A DNA stretch of 64,000 bases from Pseudorhodoferax sp. Leaf267 (lineage in GTDB: Bacteria > Pseudomonadota > Gammaproteobacteria > Burkholderiales > Burkholderiaceae_C): positions 310,858 through 374,857 of the forward strand of contig NZ_LMMV01000021.1 in NCBI RefSeq assembly GCF_001422405.1, in the 5' to 3' direction. The notes under the pieces were generated by a model, which worked only from the letters and a program-made list of their open reading frames with translations, was not told the DNA's origin and did not search any database. This document shows positions 1 through 11,717 of the stretch, in pieces. Both the position numbers and the translations under genes were made by a program. Each line of letters opens with the position of its first letter. Position 1 is the stretch's first letter.

Positions 1-2788
<2,788 letters not shown>

Positions 2789-2828
2789 AACTCTCAACGA
2801 GCGCCGCTTGCATGGAGCGGCGGTTCAC

Positions 2829-4790
2829 ATGATCACCCTGAAGAATGTCGTCCTGCGCCGCGGGACCAAGGTGCTGCTCGACAGCGCCTCCACCGTCATC
2901 AACCCCGGCGAGAAGGCCGGTCTAGTCGGCCGCAACGGCGCCGGCAAGTCCAGCCTGTTCGCGCTGCTGAACGGCAGCCTGCACGAGGACGGCGGCGAGT
3001 TCTTCGTGCCGCCGCAGTGGCGGCTGGCCCAGGTCGCGCAGGACATGCCCGAGACCTCGCAGGGCGCCACCGACTTCGTGGTCGATGGCGACGTGGTGCT
3101 GCTGGCCGCACAGGCCGAAGTGACGGCCAGCGAGGCCAGCGAAGACGGCGAGCGCATGGCACACGCCTACATGGCGCTGCACGACGCAGGTGCACACGAC
3201 GCCCGCGCGCGCGCGCAGGCGCTGATCCTGGGCCTGGGCTTCAAGACCACGGAGCTCGACAACCCGGTCGACAGCTTCTCGGGCGGCTGGCGCATGCGCC
3301 TGCAGCTGGCCCGTGCGCTGATGTGCCCCTCCGACCTGATGCTGCTGGACGAGCCCACCAACCACCTGGACCTGGACGCGCTGGTCTGGCTGGAGGCCTG
3401 GCTCAAGCGCTACCAGGGCACGCTGCTGATCATCAGCCATGACCGCGAATTCCTGGACGCGGTGACCGACGTCACCGTCCACATCGAGAGCGCCAAGCTC
3501 AACCGCTATGGCGGCAACTACAGCAAGTTCGAGGACATGCGGGCCGAGCAGATGGCGCTGCAGCAGCAAAGCTTTGCCAAGCAGCAGGAAAAGATCGCCC
3601 ACCTGCAGAAGTTCATCGACCGCTTCAAGGCCAAGGCCAGCAAGGCCAAGCAGGCGCAGAGCCGGGTCAAGGCGCTGGCGCGCATGGAGCGTGTAGCGCC
3701 GCTCCTGGCCGAGGCCGATTTCAGCTTCGAGTTCAAGGAGCCGGCCAACCTGCCCAACCCCATGCTGGCCATGCAGGACGCGAGCTTCGGCTACCCGGCG
3801 CCCGAGGATGCCCCCGAAGGCACGCCGCCCACCGTCATCGTGCAGAAGGTCAGCAAGTCGGTGCTGGCCGGCCAGCGCATCGGCATCCTGGGCGCGAACG
3901 GCCAGGGCAAGTCCACGGTCGTGAAGACCGTGGCGCGCGCGCTGCAGCCCATCCTGGGCGAGATCACCGAAGGCAAGGGCCTGAACATCGGCTACTTCGC
4001 GCAGCAGGAGCTGGACGTGCTGCGCCCGGCCGACAACCCGCTGGAGCACATGATCCGCCTGGTCAAGGAGACGCAGGCCGCCGGCAAGCTGGGCAGCCAG
4101 CCCACGCGCGAGCAGGACTTGCGCAGCTTCCTGGGCGGCTTCAATTTCAGCGGCGACATGGTCAAGCAGGCCGTGGGCAGCATGAGCGGCGGCGAAAAGG
4201 CCCGCCTGGTGCTGTGCATGATCGTGTGGCAACGCCCCAACCTCCTGCTGCTGGACGAGCCGACCAACCACCTGGACCTGGCCACGCGCGAGGCGCTGTC
4301 CATGGCGCTCAACGAGTTCGAAGGCACGGTGATGCTGGTCAGCCACGACCGGGCACTGCTGCGCGCCGTCTGCGACGAGTTCTGGCTGGTCGCGCGCGGC
4401 GGCATCAGCCCGTTCGATGGCGACCTGGACGACTACCAGCGCTACCTGCTCGACGAAGCCAAGCGCCAGCGCGAGGCGTTGAAGCACGCGCCCGCGGCAG
4501 CCCCGGCGGTGGCGGCACCCGCGCCGGCGCCGGCCCAGCGCAAGCAGGACGCACAGCAGCGCCAGGCACAGAACGAGCGCCTGCGCCCGATCCGCAAGCA
4601 GATCGAGAAACTGGACTTGAGCATGGCGGCGCTGAACGCGGAGAAGGCAGCGCTCGAGGCGCAGCTTATGCAGAACCCCTCGCCGGCCGCCATGGCCGAG
4701 GCCGGCCGCAAGCTCAAGCAGGTGACCGACCAGCTTGCGCGGCAGGAAGAGGAGTGGCTGGGCCTGTCGGAACAGCTGGAAACCTCCTGA
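2829..4790 (+). CDS. yheS: ABC-F family ATPase, YheS-type
   Basis: 653 aa soluble protein with two ABC domains and no membrane segments. Walker A motifs are GRNGAGKSS (about 34-42) and GANGQGKST (about 356-364). Signatures are SFSGGWRMR and SMSGGEKAR, each followed by LLDEPTNHLDL. The inter-domain linker is charged and helical (KFIDRFKAKASKAKQAQSRVK), as expected for the P-site tRNA interaction motif of ABC-F factors, which act on stalled ribosomes. An Ala/Pro-rich stretch (about 555-575) leads into a C-terminal coiled coil. Start chosen at ATG 2829, where homology begins; upstream codons overlap prmB. Confidence 0.88.
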   Translation: MITLKNVVLRRGTKVLLDSASTVINPGEKAGLVGRNGAGKSSLFALLNGSLHEDGGEFFVPPQWRLAQVAQDMPETSQGATDFVVDGDVVLLAAQAEVTASEASEDGERMAHAYMALHDAGAHDARARAQALILGLGFKTTELDNPVDSFSGGWRMRLQLARALMCPSDLMLLDEPTNHLDLDALVWLEAWLKRYQGTLLIISHDREFLDAVTDVTVHIESAKLNRYGGNYSKFEDMRAEQMALQQQSFAKQQEKIAHLQKFIDRFKAKASKAKQAQSRVKALARMERVAPLLAEADFSFEFKEPANLPNPMLAMQDASFGYPAPEDAPEGTPPTVIVQKVSKSVLAGQRIGILGANGQGKSTVVKTVARALQPILGEITEGKGLNIGYFAQQELDVLRPADNPLEHMIRLVKETQAAGKLGSQPTREQDLRSFLGGFNFSGDMVKQAVGSMSGGEKARLVLCMIVWQRPNLLLLDEPTNHLDLATREALSMALNEFEGTVMLVSHDRALLRAVCDEFWLVARGGISPFDGDLDDYQRYLLDEAKRQREALKHAPAAAPAVAAPAPAPAQRKQDAQQRQAQNERLRPIRKQIEKLDLSMAALNAEKAALEAQLMQNPSPAAMAEAGRKLKQVTDQLARQEEEWLGLSEQLETS

Positions 4791-4793
4791 CGC

Positions 4794-4821
4794 GTGGGCC
4801 GGCGGCGTTGCGCCGGCCCAC
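4794..4821 (+). terminator. Strong hairpin after yheS, possible terminator
   Basis: A perfect 11-bp inverted repeat (4794-4804 and 4811-4821) with a 6-nt loop begins 3 nt after the yheS stop. There is no following T run, so it may be a weak or factor-dependent terminator or an mRNA-stabilising hairpin. Confidence 0.5.
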
Positions 4822-4925
4822 ATACAACAGGCGCGCCGTCTGACAGCCATGCGGTCGCACAAGGCGTGGGAGCCGGGCGGGCATCAGGTACATTGCCCTG
4901 GCTTTCAACTTTTTGTACACACGCC

Positions 4926-5177
4926 ATGTTCTCCATCATCGGAACCATCATCGTCGGCTTCATCGTGGGCCTGCTGGCTCGGGCACTCAAGCCGGGTGAC
5001 GACAAGCTCGGCCTCGTCATGACGTCCATCCTGGGCATCGCCGGCTCCTTTGGCGCCAGCTGGCTGGGCCAACAGATGGGCTGGTACCAGCCCGGCGCCG
5101 CCGCTGGCTGGATCGCGTCCATCGTGGGCGCGATCGTGTTGCTGGTGATCTACGGCATGGTCAAGGGCAAGTCCTGA
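4926..5177 (+). CDS. GlsB/YeaQ/YmgE family small membrane protein
   Basis: 83 aa, strongly hydrophobic and glycine-rich, with about three membrane spans (IIGTIIVGFIVGLLARAL, LVMTSILGIAGSFGASWLG, IASIVGAIVLLVIYGMV). Length, the conserved 'ARALKPGDDKLG' turn and the short basic tail match the transglycosylase-associated/YeaQ family, whose members are stress-linked inner-membrane proteins of uncertain function. It stands 135 bp after yheS, behind a hairpin, so it probably has its own promoter. Confidence 0.8.
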   Translation: MFSIIGTIIVGFIVGLLARALKPGDDKLGLVMTSILGIAGSFGASWLGQQMGWYQPGAAAGWIASIVGAIVLLVIYGMVKGKS

Positions 5178-5196
5178 TCCAGAAAACCGCGAAGCC

Positions 5197-5751
5197 ATGC
5201 CCACCGCACTGGACTTCGCAGACGGCGATCCGCAACTGACGGACGCCGTGCGGCGCAGCCGCAAGCTGCTGCACCGCCGGGCGCTGGTGGCGGCAGCGGC
5301 GGGCACCGTGCCCGTGCCGGGCCTGGACTGGGCGGTGGACGCCGCCCTGCTGTCCCGCCTGATCCCGGCGATCAACGCCGAGTTCGGCCTCACGCCAGAC
5401 CAGATCGACCAGTTGGACCCCCACCAGCGCGAGCAGGTGCAAAAGGCCGTGGGCCTGGTCGGCTCGGTGCTGATCGGCAAGTTCATCACGCGCGACCTGG
5501 TGCTCAAGGCCGCCACCACCATCGGCCTGCGGCTCACGGCCGGCCAGGCCGCCAAATACGTGCCGCTGGCCGGCCAGGCGGTGTCGGCTCTGGTCGGCTA
5601 CAGCGCGATCCGTTTCCTGGGCGAGGAACACTTGAAGGACTGCGTGCGCGTGGCGCGCAAGGCCCAACTGGCGTTGCCGGCACCGGCCGCGCCCCCAGTG
5701 CCGGCACCGCGCAAAACCTTGCTGCAGCGCCTGGGCCGGCGCCAGGGTTGA
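5197..5751 (+). CDS. Hypothetical protein, DUF697-like
   Basis: 184 aa, not firmly recognised. An N-terminal helix (RRSRKLLHRRAL) precedes a proline/glycine-rich segment (GTVPVPGLDWAVDAALLSRLIPAINAEFGL). Hydrophobic segments follow (KAVGLVGSVLIGKFITRDLVL and AKYVPLAGQAVSALVGYSAIRFLG), then a Pro/Ala-rich basic tail. This arrangement resembles the membrane-associated DUF697 domain, but that is only a resemblance. It lies 19 bp after the YeaQ-like gene and may share its transcript. Confidence 0.65.
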   Translation: MPTALDFADGDPQLTDAVRRSRKLLHRRALVAAAAGTVPVPGLDWAVDAALLSRLIPAINAEFGLTPDQIDQLDPHQREQVQKAVGLVGSVLIGKFITRDLVLKAATTIGLRLTAGQAAKYVPLAGQAVSALVGYSAIRFLGEEHLKDCVRVARKAQLALPAPAAPPVPAPRKTLLQRLGRRQG

Positions 5752-5758
5752 ACCGGCT

Positions 5759-6256
5759 TCAGTGCCGGAAGGGCTTCAAGTCCAGCAAGATGGCGTAGGT
5801 GCGCTTGTCCACGCGGCGCGTCGCATCGTCCACCGTGATCCTGGCGTCGCACTGGCTCAGTTGGCCGGGCCGCCCCTCATAGGCCAGCCGGCGGTGAAAG
5901 CGCGTCGCGTCGCCATCCAACAGGTAGCCGACGCGCACGTCCTCGACCAGCACCTCCACGGGCGCGCCGATGTTGTGTTCGGCGCCGTCGCCCGCACGCA
6001 GCGTGGCCACGCAATGCTCGCCCAGCTGCTCCAGGGCGTGGCGCAGCGCAGGCTGGTGGCGCGGGCCGCTGAGCACCTCGAAATCGAAGCGCCCCAGATG
6101 CGGCCACTGGTGCGTGTCCAGCGGGACGGGGCTGGAGACCGATCCGAACGACGAGCCGGCCACCTGGAAGTCAGGTTGCTGGGCCCGGTTTCGGAGCCCC
6201 CGCCACAACATGAACGCTGCGACACCGCCCACCATGACCACGATCAGTTCTGACAC
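5759..6256 (-). CDS. Hypothetical membrane-anchored protein
   Basis: 165 aa. GTG start at 6256 chosen because GGAGG lies about 9 nt upstream; an ATG 7 codons earlier has no comparable site. One N-terminal membrane span (VSELIVVMVGGVAAFMLWRGL) is followed by a soluble domain with VEVLVEDVRVGYLLDGDATRFHRRL. The VGYL-DGDA..FH.RL pattern recalls HIRAN-type folds, but I cannot assign a function. It converges with the 5197-5751 gene, with only 7 bp between stops. Confidence 0.6.
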   Translation of the reverse strand: MSELIVVMVGGVAAFMLWRGLRNRAQQPDFQVAGSSFGSVSSPVPLDTHQWPHLGRFDFEVLSGPRHQPALRHALEQLGEHCVATLRAGDGAEHNIGAPVEVLVEDVRVGYLLDGDATRFHRRLAYEGRPGQLSQCDARITVDDATRRVDKRTYAILLDLKPFRH

Positions 6257-6419
6257 GTCCGACTTCCTCCAGTGCATCGACACCCGCGCGGCACCCACGC
6301 CAAATTCGACGCTGTGCGCAGCACGCAAAGAAGTAATTTGTAATTGATTCAGATCGAATTTGTCACTTGGCCCGTCTGGAAACTGAAATCTTTCAGCACT
6401 TTTAAGGATGAAAGGTGGC

Positions 6420-8399
6420 TCAGTTGACCTGCGACAACTGCTCGAGGATGGCCGGATTTTCCAGCGTGCTGGTGTCCTGGGTGATGGCCTCGCCCTTGGC
6501 GATGGAGCGCAGCAGGCGCCGCATGATCTTGCCGCTGCGGGTCTTGGGCAGGTTGTCGCCGAAGCGGATGTCCTTGGGCTTGGCGATCGGGCCGATCTCC
6601 TTGGCCACCCAGTCGCGCAGTTCCTTGGCGATGGCCTTGGCCTCGTCGCCGTGCGGGCGTGGGCGCTTGAGCACCACGAAGGCACAGATGGCCTCGCCCG
6701 TGGTGTCGTCGGGCCGGCCCACCACGGCGGCTTCGGCCACCAGGTCGGTCTTGGCGACCAGGGCCGACTCGATCTCCATCGTGCCCATGCGGTGGCCGGA
6801 CACGTTCAGCACGTCGTCGATGCGGCCCGTGATCGTGAAATAGCCCGTCCTGGCGTCGCGGATCGCGCCGTCGCCCGCCAGGTAGTAGCCCTTGAGCTCG
6901 GGCGGGTAGTAGCTCTTCACGAAGCGGTCGGCATCGTTCCAGATCGTGCGGATCATGCCGGGCCAGGGGCGCTTGACGACCAGGATGCCGCCCTGCCCGT
7001 TCGGCACGTCGTTGCCGGTCTCGTCGACGATGGCGGCCGTGATGCCCGGGAACGGCAGCGTGCACGAGCCGGGCACCAGGTCGGTGGCGCCCGGCAGCGG
7101 CGTGATCATGTGGCCGCCGGTCTCGGTCTGCCAGAACGTGTCCACGATGGGGCAGCGGCCGCCACCCACATGCTGGTGGTACCACTCCCAGGCGGCCGGG
7201 TTGATGGGCTCGCCCACCGAGCCCAGGATGCGCAGGCTGGAGAGGTCGTAGCTCTTGGGGTGCACGGCGTCGCTGGCCTCGGCGGCCTTGATCAGTGAGC
7301 GGATCGCCGTGGGCGCGGTGTAGAAGACCGTGACCTTGTGGTCCTGCACCATCTTCCAGAAGCGGCCGGCGTCCGGGTAGGTGGGCACGCCCTCGAACAC
7401 GATCTCGGTCGCGCCCAGGGCCAGCGGGCCGTAGGTGATGTAGCTGTGGCCCGTGACCCAGCCGATGTCGGCCGTGCACCAGAAGACGTCGTCGGCCTTC
7501 AGGTCGAAGGTCCACTTGGTGGTGACCGCGGCCTGCAGCAGGTAGCCGCCCGTGGAGTGCTGCACGCCCTTGGGCTTGCCCGTCGAGCCCGAGGTGTAGA
7601 GCAGGAACAGCGGGTGCTCAGCCTCCACCCATTCGGGCTCGCAGGTGTCGGACTGGCCGTCCGTCAGCTCCTGCAGCCACAGGTCACGCGGCGCCTGGAA
7701 CGGCACGGCGCCCCCGGTGCGGCGCGCCACCAGCACGTTGCGCACGCTCTCGCAGCCGCCCAGGCCGATGGCCTCGTCGACGATGGCCTTGAGCGGCAGC
7801 TGCTTGCCCCCGCGCGCCTGCTGGTCGGCCGTGATGACGATGGATGCGCCGGTATCGGCGATGCGGTCGCGCAGCGCCTGGGCCGAGAAGCCGCCGAACA
7901 CCACGGAGTGGATGGCGCCGATGCGCGCGCAGGCCTGCATCGCGGCCACGCCGTCGACCGACATGGAGATGTAGATGACGACGCGGTCACCCTTCTTCAC
8001 GCCCAGCGAGCGCAGCGCGTTGGCCATGCGGCACACGCGCACCAGCAGGTCGGCATAGCTCACATGGGTGACCTGGCCGTCGTCGGCCTCGAAGATGAGC
8101 GCGGTTTTGTTGCCCAGGCCGCGCTCCACATTGCGGTCCAGGCAGTTGTACGACACGTTCAGCGTGCCGTCGGCAAACCACTTGAAGAACGGCGCGCCGC
8201 TGGTGTCCAGCACCTTGGTGAACGGTGTCTTCCAGGTGATGAACTCGCGCGCCAGACGGCCCCAGTAGGCCTCTGGGTCGCTCTCGGCCTCGGCCACCAG
8301 CTTGTCGTAGGCGGCACGGCCGGACACGTGGGCGTTGCGCGCCAGGGCTTCGGGTGGCGCGTACAACTTGGCGGCGGTCGGGGTGGCGGTCTCGGACAT
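6420..8399 (-). CDS. acs: Acetyl-CoA synthetase
   Basis: 659 aa, standard length. It activates acetate to acetyl-CoA through acetyl-AMP. Adenylate-forming motifs are present: [11 protein letters not shown] (P-loop), [33 protein letters not shown] and the C-terminal [14 protein letters not shown] containing the lysine that is reversibly acetylated in this family. Start at 8399 is supported by AAGGAG 8 nt upstream; the open frame continues further but without homology. It is divergent from the kinase/regulator pair and shares its control region with it; actP is nearby, making this an acetate-assimilation locus. Confidence 0.96.
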   Translation of the reverse strand: MSETATPTAAKLYAPPEALARNAHVSGRAAYDKLVAEAESDPEAYWGRLAREFITWKTPFTKVLDTSGAPFFKWFADGTLNVSYNCLDRNVERGLGNKTALIFEADDGQVTHVSYADLLVRVCRMANALRSLGVKKGDRVVIYISMSVDGVAAMQACARIGAIHSVVFGGFSAQALRDRIADTGASIVITADQQARGGKQLPLKAIVDEAIGLGGCESVRNVLVARRTGGAVPFQAPRDLWLQELTDGQSDTCEPEWVEAEHPLFLLYTSGSTGKPKGVQHSTGGYLLQAAVTTKWTFDLKADDVFWCTADIGWVTGHSYITYGPLALGATEIVFEGVPTYPDAGRFWKMVQDHKVTVFYTAPTAIRSLIKAAEASDAVHPKSYDLSSLRILGSVGEPINPAAWEWYHQHVGGGRCPIVDTFWQTETGGHMITPLPGATDLVPGSCTLPFPGITAAIVDETGNDVPNGQGGILVVKRPWPGMIRTIWNDADRFVKSYYPPELKGYYLAGDGAIRDARTGYFTITGRIDDVLNVSGHRMGTMEIESALVAKTDLVAEAAVVGRPDDTTGEAICAFVVLKRPRPHGDEAKAIAKELRDWVAKEIGPIAKPKDIRFGDNLPKTRSGKIMRRLLRSIAKGEAITQDTSTLENPAILEQLSQVN

Positions 8400-8428
8400 G
8401 TCGTCTCCTTGGGCGAATGAAGGGGGGC

Positions 8429-8477
8429 GGCCGGCTGGCCTGCGGCGCGCTGGCGATGATCGCATTGCCAGCCGGCC
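8429..8477 (-). promoter_or_regulatory. Long inverted repeat in acs leader
   Basis: Two perfect 11-bp arms (8429-8439 and 8467-8477) enclose 27 nt, 30-78 bp upstream of the acs start codon. It could form a large hairpin in the acs mRNA leader or be a protein-binding site. No function is claimed. Confidence 0.45.
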
Positions 8478-8529
8478 AGCCCGGCGCGGTGGCGCAAGGA
8501 TGACCGAGGAACGTTGCAGCACGGTAGCC

Positions 8530-8548
8530 CAAACATGACGAATGTTTG
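8530..8548 (+). promoter_or_regulatory. Palindromic operator-like site, copy 1 (acs / kinase intergenic)
   Basis: Perfect 7-bp arms CAAACAT and ATGTTTG flank GACGA. The surrounding ~36 bp closely matches the segment at 11323-11358 in front of yjcH-actP. It lies 45 bp before the kinase start and 131 bp before the divergent acs start. Probably a binding site for the adjacent response regulator; this is inference from duplication and position. Confidence 0.55.
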
Positions 8549-8592
8549 CAGCGCGCCACCCTGGTGCATCAGGCGTTACGCTCGGCACCGCC

Positions 8593-10569
8593 ATGATGCC
8601 TGTCGACCCTCCCCCGGAAGCCGAACCGCTGGCGCGCTACCAGACGCTGCAGGCCGGCCTGGACCTGCTGGACCAGGGTCTGTCCATCTTCGACAGCGAG
8701 CTGCGCCTCGTGGCCTGGAACCGCGCCTACCTGCAACTGCTGGATTTCCCCGAGGCCATGGGCTTCGTCGGCGCGCCGTTCGCGAGCTTCATCGGTTTCA
8801 ACGCACGGCGCGGCGAATACGGCCCCGGCGACCCGGCGCGCCAGGTGGCCGAACGCGTGGCGGCGGCGCAGACCTTCGCACCGCACGAGATCGAGCGCAC
8901 CCGGCCCGATGGCCGCGTGCTGCGCATCCGGGGCGAGCCCGTGCCAGGCCACGGCTTCGTCACGCTCTACACCGACATCACCGCCCAGCGCCAGGCCGAG
9001 GACGCCGTGCGCGCGCACAACACCGAGCTGGAGGCCCGCGTGGTGGAGCGCACGGCCGAGCTGCAGCGCAGCGAGCAGCGCGTGCGCCTGGTGATGGACT
9101 CAATCCCTGCGCTGGTCGGCTTCTTCGACGCGAGCCGGGTCTACCGCTACCTGAACCGCGGCTACCACGACTGGTTCCGCGTGGACACGCAGTCGCCCAC
9201 ACGCGTGAGCGCCCGCGCCTTCCTGGGCGATGCGGTCTACGCCGTCGTGCGCCCGCACGTGCTGCGCGCCATGCGCGGCAGCTCGCAGAGCTTCGAGTAC
9301 GAGCTGGTCACGCACCAGGGCCAGCGCCGCATGGTGCGCACGACGCTGGTCCCCGAGCGCACGGCGGACGGCGGCGTCGGCGGCTGCTTCGAGCTGACCT
9401 TCGACATCACCGACGAGCGCCGCTCGCAGGTGCTGCTGGCGCGCGCGCACAAGCTGGAATCGCTGACCAACATGACGGGCGGGCTGGCGCACGACTTCAA
9501 CAACATCCTGACCGTGATCATCGGCAACCTGGCGGCCATGGCCCAGGCGCGGCCCGACGACGAGGCCACGGCCGAGTACGTCATGCCCGCGCTGGGCGCG
9601 GCGCGGCGCGGCGCCGACCTGGTCAAGGGCCTGCTGAGCTTCGCGCGGCGCCAGCCGCTGGAGGCCGCTGCCGTCAGCGTGGGCGCGCTGATCGAGACCG
9701 TGGCCGGCCTGGTGCGGCGTGTGCTGCCCGACACGCTGCAGATGGACATCGCGGTCGGCGACACACCGCTGTGGAGCTGGATCGACGCCACGCTGCTCGA
9801 GCAGGCCCTGATCAACATGGTGCTGAACGCGCGCGATGCCTGCGAAGGCGGTGCGCGGCCCGGCCGCATCCAGTTGCGCGCCTGCGCCACACGCATCGAC
9901 GCCAGCATCGCCGCGCCGCTGCAGCTGTCGGCCGGCGATTGCATCCGCATCGACGTGCAGGACAACGGCGCCGGCATGGACCCCGCCACCCTGGCGCACC
10001 TGTTCGATCCCTTCTTCACGACCAAACGCCCCGGCCAGGGCACGGGCCTGGGCATGGCCGTGGTGTACGGCTTCATCAAGCAATCCGGCGGCGCCGTGGA
10101 CGTGCACAGCACGCCCGGCGTGGGCACCACGATCTCGGTCTGGCTGCCGGCCGCCCAGCCTCCCGCGGGCAACGATGACGACGACATCGGCCCGGCTGCC
10201 AGCGCGCTGCCGCGCCAGCGCGGCCTGGCCCTGCTGGTGGACGACGACGCCCAGGTGCGCCGCGTGGTGCGGCGCAACCTGCTGGAGCTGGGCTACGTGG
10301 TGCTGGAGGCCGAGCGCGCGCCGGAGGCGTGCAAGCTGCTGGAGGCCACCGAGGGCATCTCGCTGGTGCTGACCGACCTGGTCATGGCCGGCCCCGACGA
10401 CGGCGTGCAGGTCGCGCGCGCCGCGCGCGAAGGCCGGCGCGCGCAGTCCGTCGTCATCATGACGGGCAACGTGCCCGACGCCTGGCCGCAGCTTCCCGGC
10501 GCCCCGTTGCTGCGCAAGCCCTTCACGACCGAGCAGCTGGCCGCCGCCATCGAACGAGGAAGAACATGA
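8593..10569 (+). CDS. Hybrid sensor histidine kinase (PAS-7, PAS, HisKA, HATPase, receiver)
   Basis: 658 aa from ATG 8593. An ATG at 8542 was rejected because it lies inside the palindromic site. No membrane segments, so it is a cytoplasmic sensor. The first PAS domain begins [20 protein letters not shown] (typical PAS-7). A coiled linker ([21 protein letters not shown]) leads to a second PAS. The phosphoacceptor region is [16 protein letters not shown]-binding motifs are [15 protein letters not shown] and [15 protein letters not shown]-terminal receiver ([12 protein letters not shown]; acceptor Asp in LVLTDLVM) follows. It overlaps the regulator gene by 4 bp. Context suggests control of acetate uptake and activation. 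Confidence 0.88.
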   Translation: MMPVDPPPEAEPLARYQTLQAGLDLLDQGLSIFDSELRLVAWNRAYLQLLDFPEAMGFVGAPFASFIGFNARRGEYGPGDPARQVAERVAAAQTFAPHEIERTRPDGRVLRIRGEPVPGHGFVTLYTDITAQRQAEDAVRAHNTELEARVVERTAELQRSEQRVRLVMDSIPALVGFFDASRVYRYLNRGYHDWFRVDTQSPTRVSARAFLGDAVYAVVRPHVLRAMRGSSQSFEYELVTHQGQRRMVRTTLVPERTADGGVGGCFELTFDITDERRSQVLLARAHKLESLTNMTGGLAHDFNNILTVIIGNLAAMAQARPDDEATAEYVMPALGAARRGADLVKGLLSFARRQPLEAAAVSVGALIETVAGLVRRVLPDTLQMDIAVGDTPLWSWIDATLLEQALINMVLNARDACEGGARPGRIQLRACATRIDASIAAPLQLSAGDCIRIDVQDNGAGMDPATLAHLFDPFFTTKRPGQGTGLGMAVVYGFIKQSGGAVDVHSTPGVGTTISVWLPAAQPPAGNDDDDIGPAASALPRQRGLALLVDDDAQVRRVVRRNLLELGYVVLEAERAPEACKLLEATEGISLVLTDLVMAGPDDGVQVARAAREGRRAQSVVIMTGNVPDAWPQLPGAPLLRKPFTTEQLAAAIERGRT

Positions 10570-11312
10570 GTGCAGACACCGGCCGCCGCACGGCCAACGA
10601 CACCAGCGCACCGCCCGCGCTGATCTACGTCATCGAGGACGACGCCGACGTGGCCAAGCTCGTGCTGGCGGCCCTGCGCGACTTCGGCTTCGCCTGCGAG
10701 GTGTTCGCCACCGGCGGCGCCGTGCTGCGCCGGCTGCAGTTCGAAAAGCCCGACCTGTGCATCGTGGACCTGGGCCTGCCGGACATGGACGGCATCGATC
10801 TCATGCGCCGCATCACGGCCGGCTCCAGCTCCGGCGTGCTGATCCTCACCGGGCGTGGCCACACGGCAGACCGCGTGATGGGCCTGGAGCTGGGCGGGGA
10901 CGACTACGTGACCAAGCCCTTCGAGTCGCGCGAGCTGGTGGCGCGCGTGCGCAGCATCCTGCGCCGGCGCAGCCTGGCATCGGGCACGTCCACAGGCCAG
11001 CGGCGTTATGCGAGCTTCCTGGGCTGGCGCATCGATTGCGCGGCCAACGTGCTGCGCGCGCCCGACGGCACCGAGCATCTGCTGGGCACGGCCGAGACCC
11101 AGGTGCTGCGCTGCTTCGTCGAGCGCCCGCACCAGATCCTCACGCGCGAGCAGCTCATGGGCGAGCGCGACCTGCTGCCCACCGACCGCAGCATCGACGT
11201 GCGCATCTCGCGGCTGCGCCGCAAGATCGAAGCGGACGCGCACGACCCGCTGATCATCAAGACCGTGTACGGCGCGGGCTACCTGTTCGCGGCCGATGTC
11301 AGCTGGGAGTAA
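10566..11312 (+). CDS. OmpR/PhoB-type response regulator
   Basis: 248 aa. Receiver domain with the acidic pair IEDDAD, phospho-accepting Asp in CIVDLGLPDMDG, and conserved Lys in YVTKPFESREL. The winged-helix DNA-binding domain has the usual ending (TDRSIDVRISRLRRKIE then IKTVYGAGYLF). The start overlaps the kinase stop (ATGA), so the two are co-expressed and likely cognate. Because near-identical sites precede this operon and the yjcH-actP genes, the protein probably binds them and regulates acs and actP; this remains untested. Confidence 0.9.
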   Translation: MSADTGRRTANDTSAPPALIYVIEDDADVAKLVLAALRDFGFACEVFATGGAVLRRLQFEKPDLCIVDLGLPDMDGIDLMRRITAGSSSGVLILTGRGHTADRVMGLELGGDDYVTKPFESRELVARVRSILRRRSLASGTSTGQRRYASFLGWRIDCAANVLRAPDGTEHLLGTAETQVLRCFVERPHQILTREQLMGERDLLPTDRSIDVRISRLRRKIEADAHDPLIIKTVYGAGYLFAADVSWE

Positions 11313-11325
11313 GCGCAATCGCAGC

Positions 11326-11344
11326 CCAATGTGACGAATGATTG
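11326..11344 (+). promoter_or_regulatory. Operator-like site, copy 2 (upstream of yjcH-actP)
   Basis: Shares GACGAATG, the following TTGC and the flanking GCCCAA and CCACCC with the site at 8530-8548. The dyad is less perfect here (left arm CCAATGT, right arm ATGATTG). It lies 65 bp before the yjcH start codon and 14 bp after the response regulator stop. Confidence 0.55.
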
Positions 11345-11408
11345 CGAAGCGCCCCACCCGCACGGGGCGCATTGAAGAATCGCGCTGCACTCACTTCCGG
11401 AGACAACG

Positions 11409-11717
11409 ATGCGCGATCCCGTGGTAGACAGAATCCAGTCCCATCCCAAGTACCTGGCGCTCAAGCGCAAACGCAACCGCTTCGGCTGGCTGCTGACGAT
11501 CCTCATGCTGATCGTCTATTACGGCTACATCGGCCTGATCGCGTTCGACAAACCCTTCCTGGCCAAGCCCATCGGCGCCGGCGTCACGACCATCGGCATC
11601 CCCATCGGGCTGGGCGTGATCCTCTTCACCATCGCCATCACCATCTTCTACATCCGCCGTGCCAACGGCGAGTTCGACCGCGACACGGCCGAGATCCTGA
11701 AGGACGCCGCCAAATGA
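11409..11717 (+). CDS. yjcH: DUF485 membrane protein, ActP partner
   Basis: 102 aa with two membrane spans ([22 protein letters not shown] and [25 protein letters not shown]). The N-terminal [19 protein letters not shown] is the DUF485 signature. This family is nearly always encoded just before the acetate permease ActP, as here, where the stop overlaps the actP start by 4 bp. It probably assists ActP assembly or activity; the exact role is not established. Confidence 0.92.
   Translation: MRDPVVDRIQSHPKYLALKRKRNRFGWLLTILMLIVYYGYIGLIAFDKPFLAKPIGAGVTTIGIPIGLGVILFTIAITIFYIRRANGEFDRDTAEILKDAAK

Noticed and set aside
8542-8592. Earlier ATG for the hybrid histidine kinase
   Set aside because: It falls inside the palindromic operator-like site and has no ribosome-binding site; PAS homology begins well after 8593.
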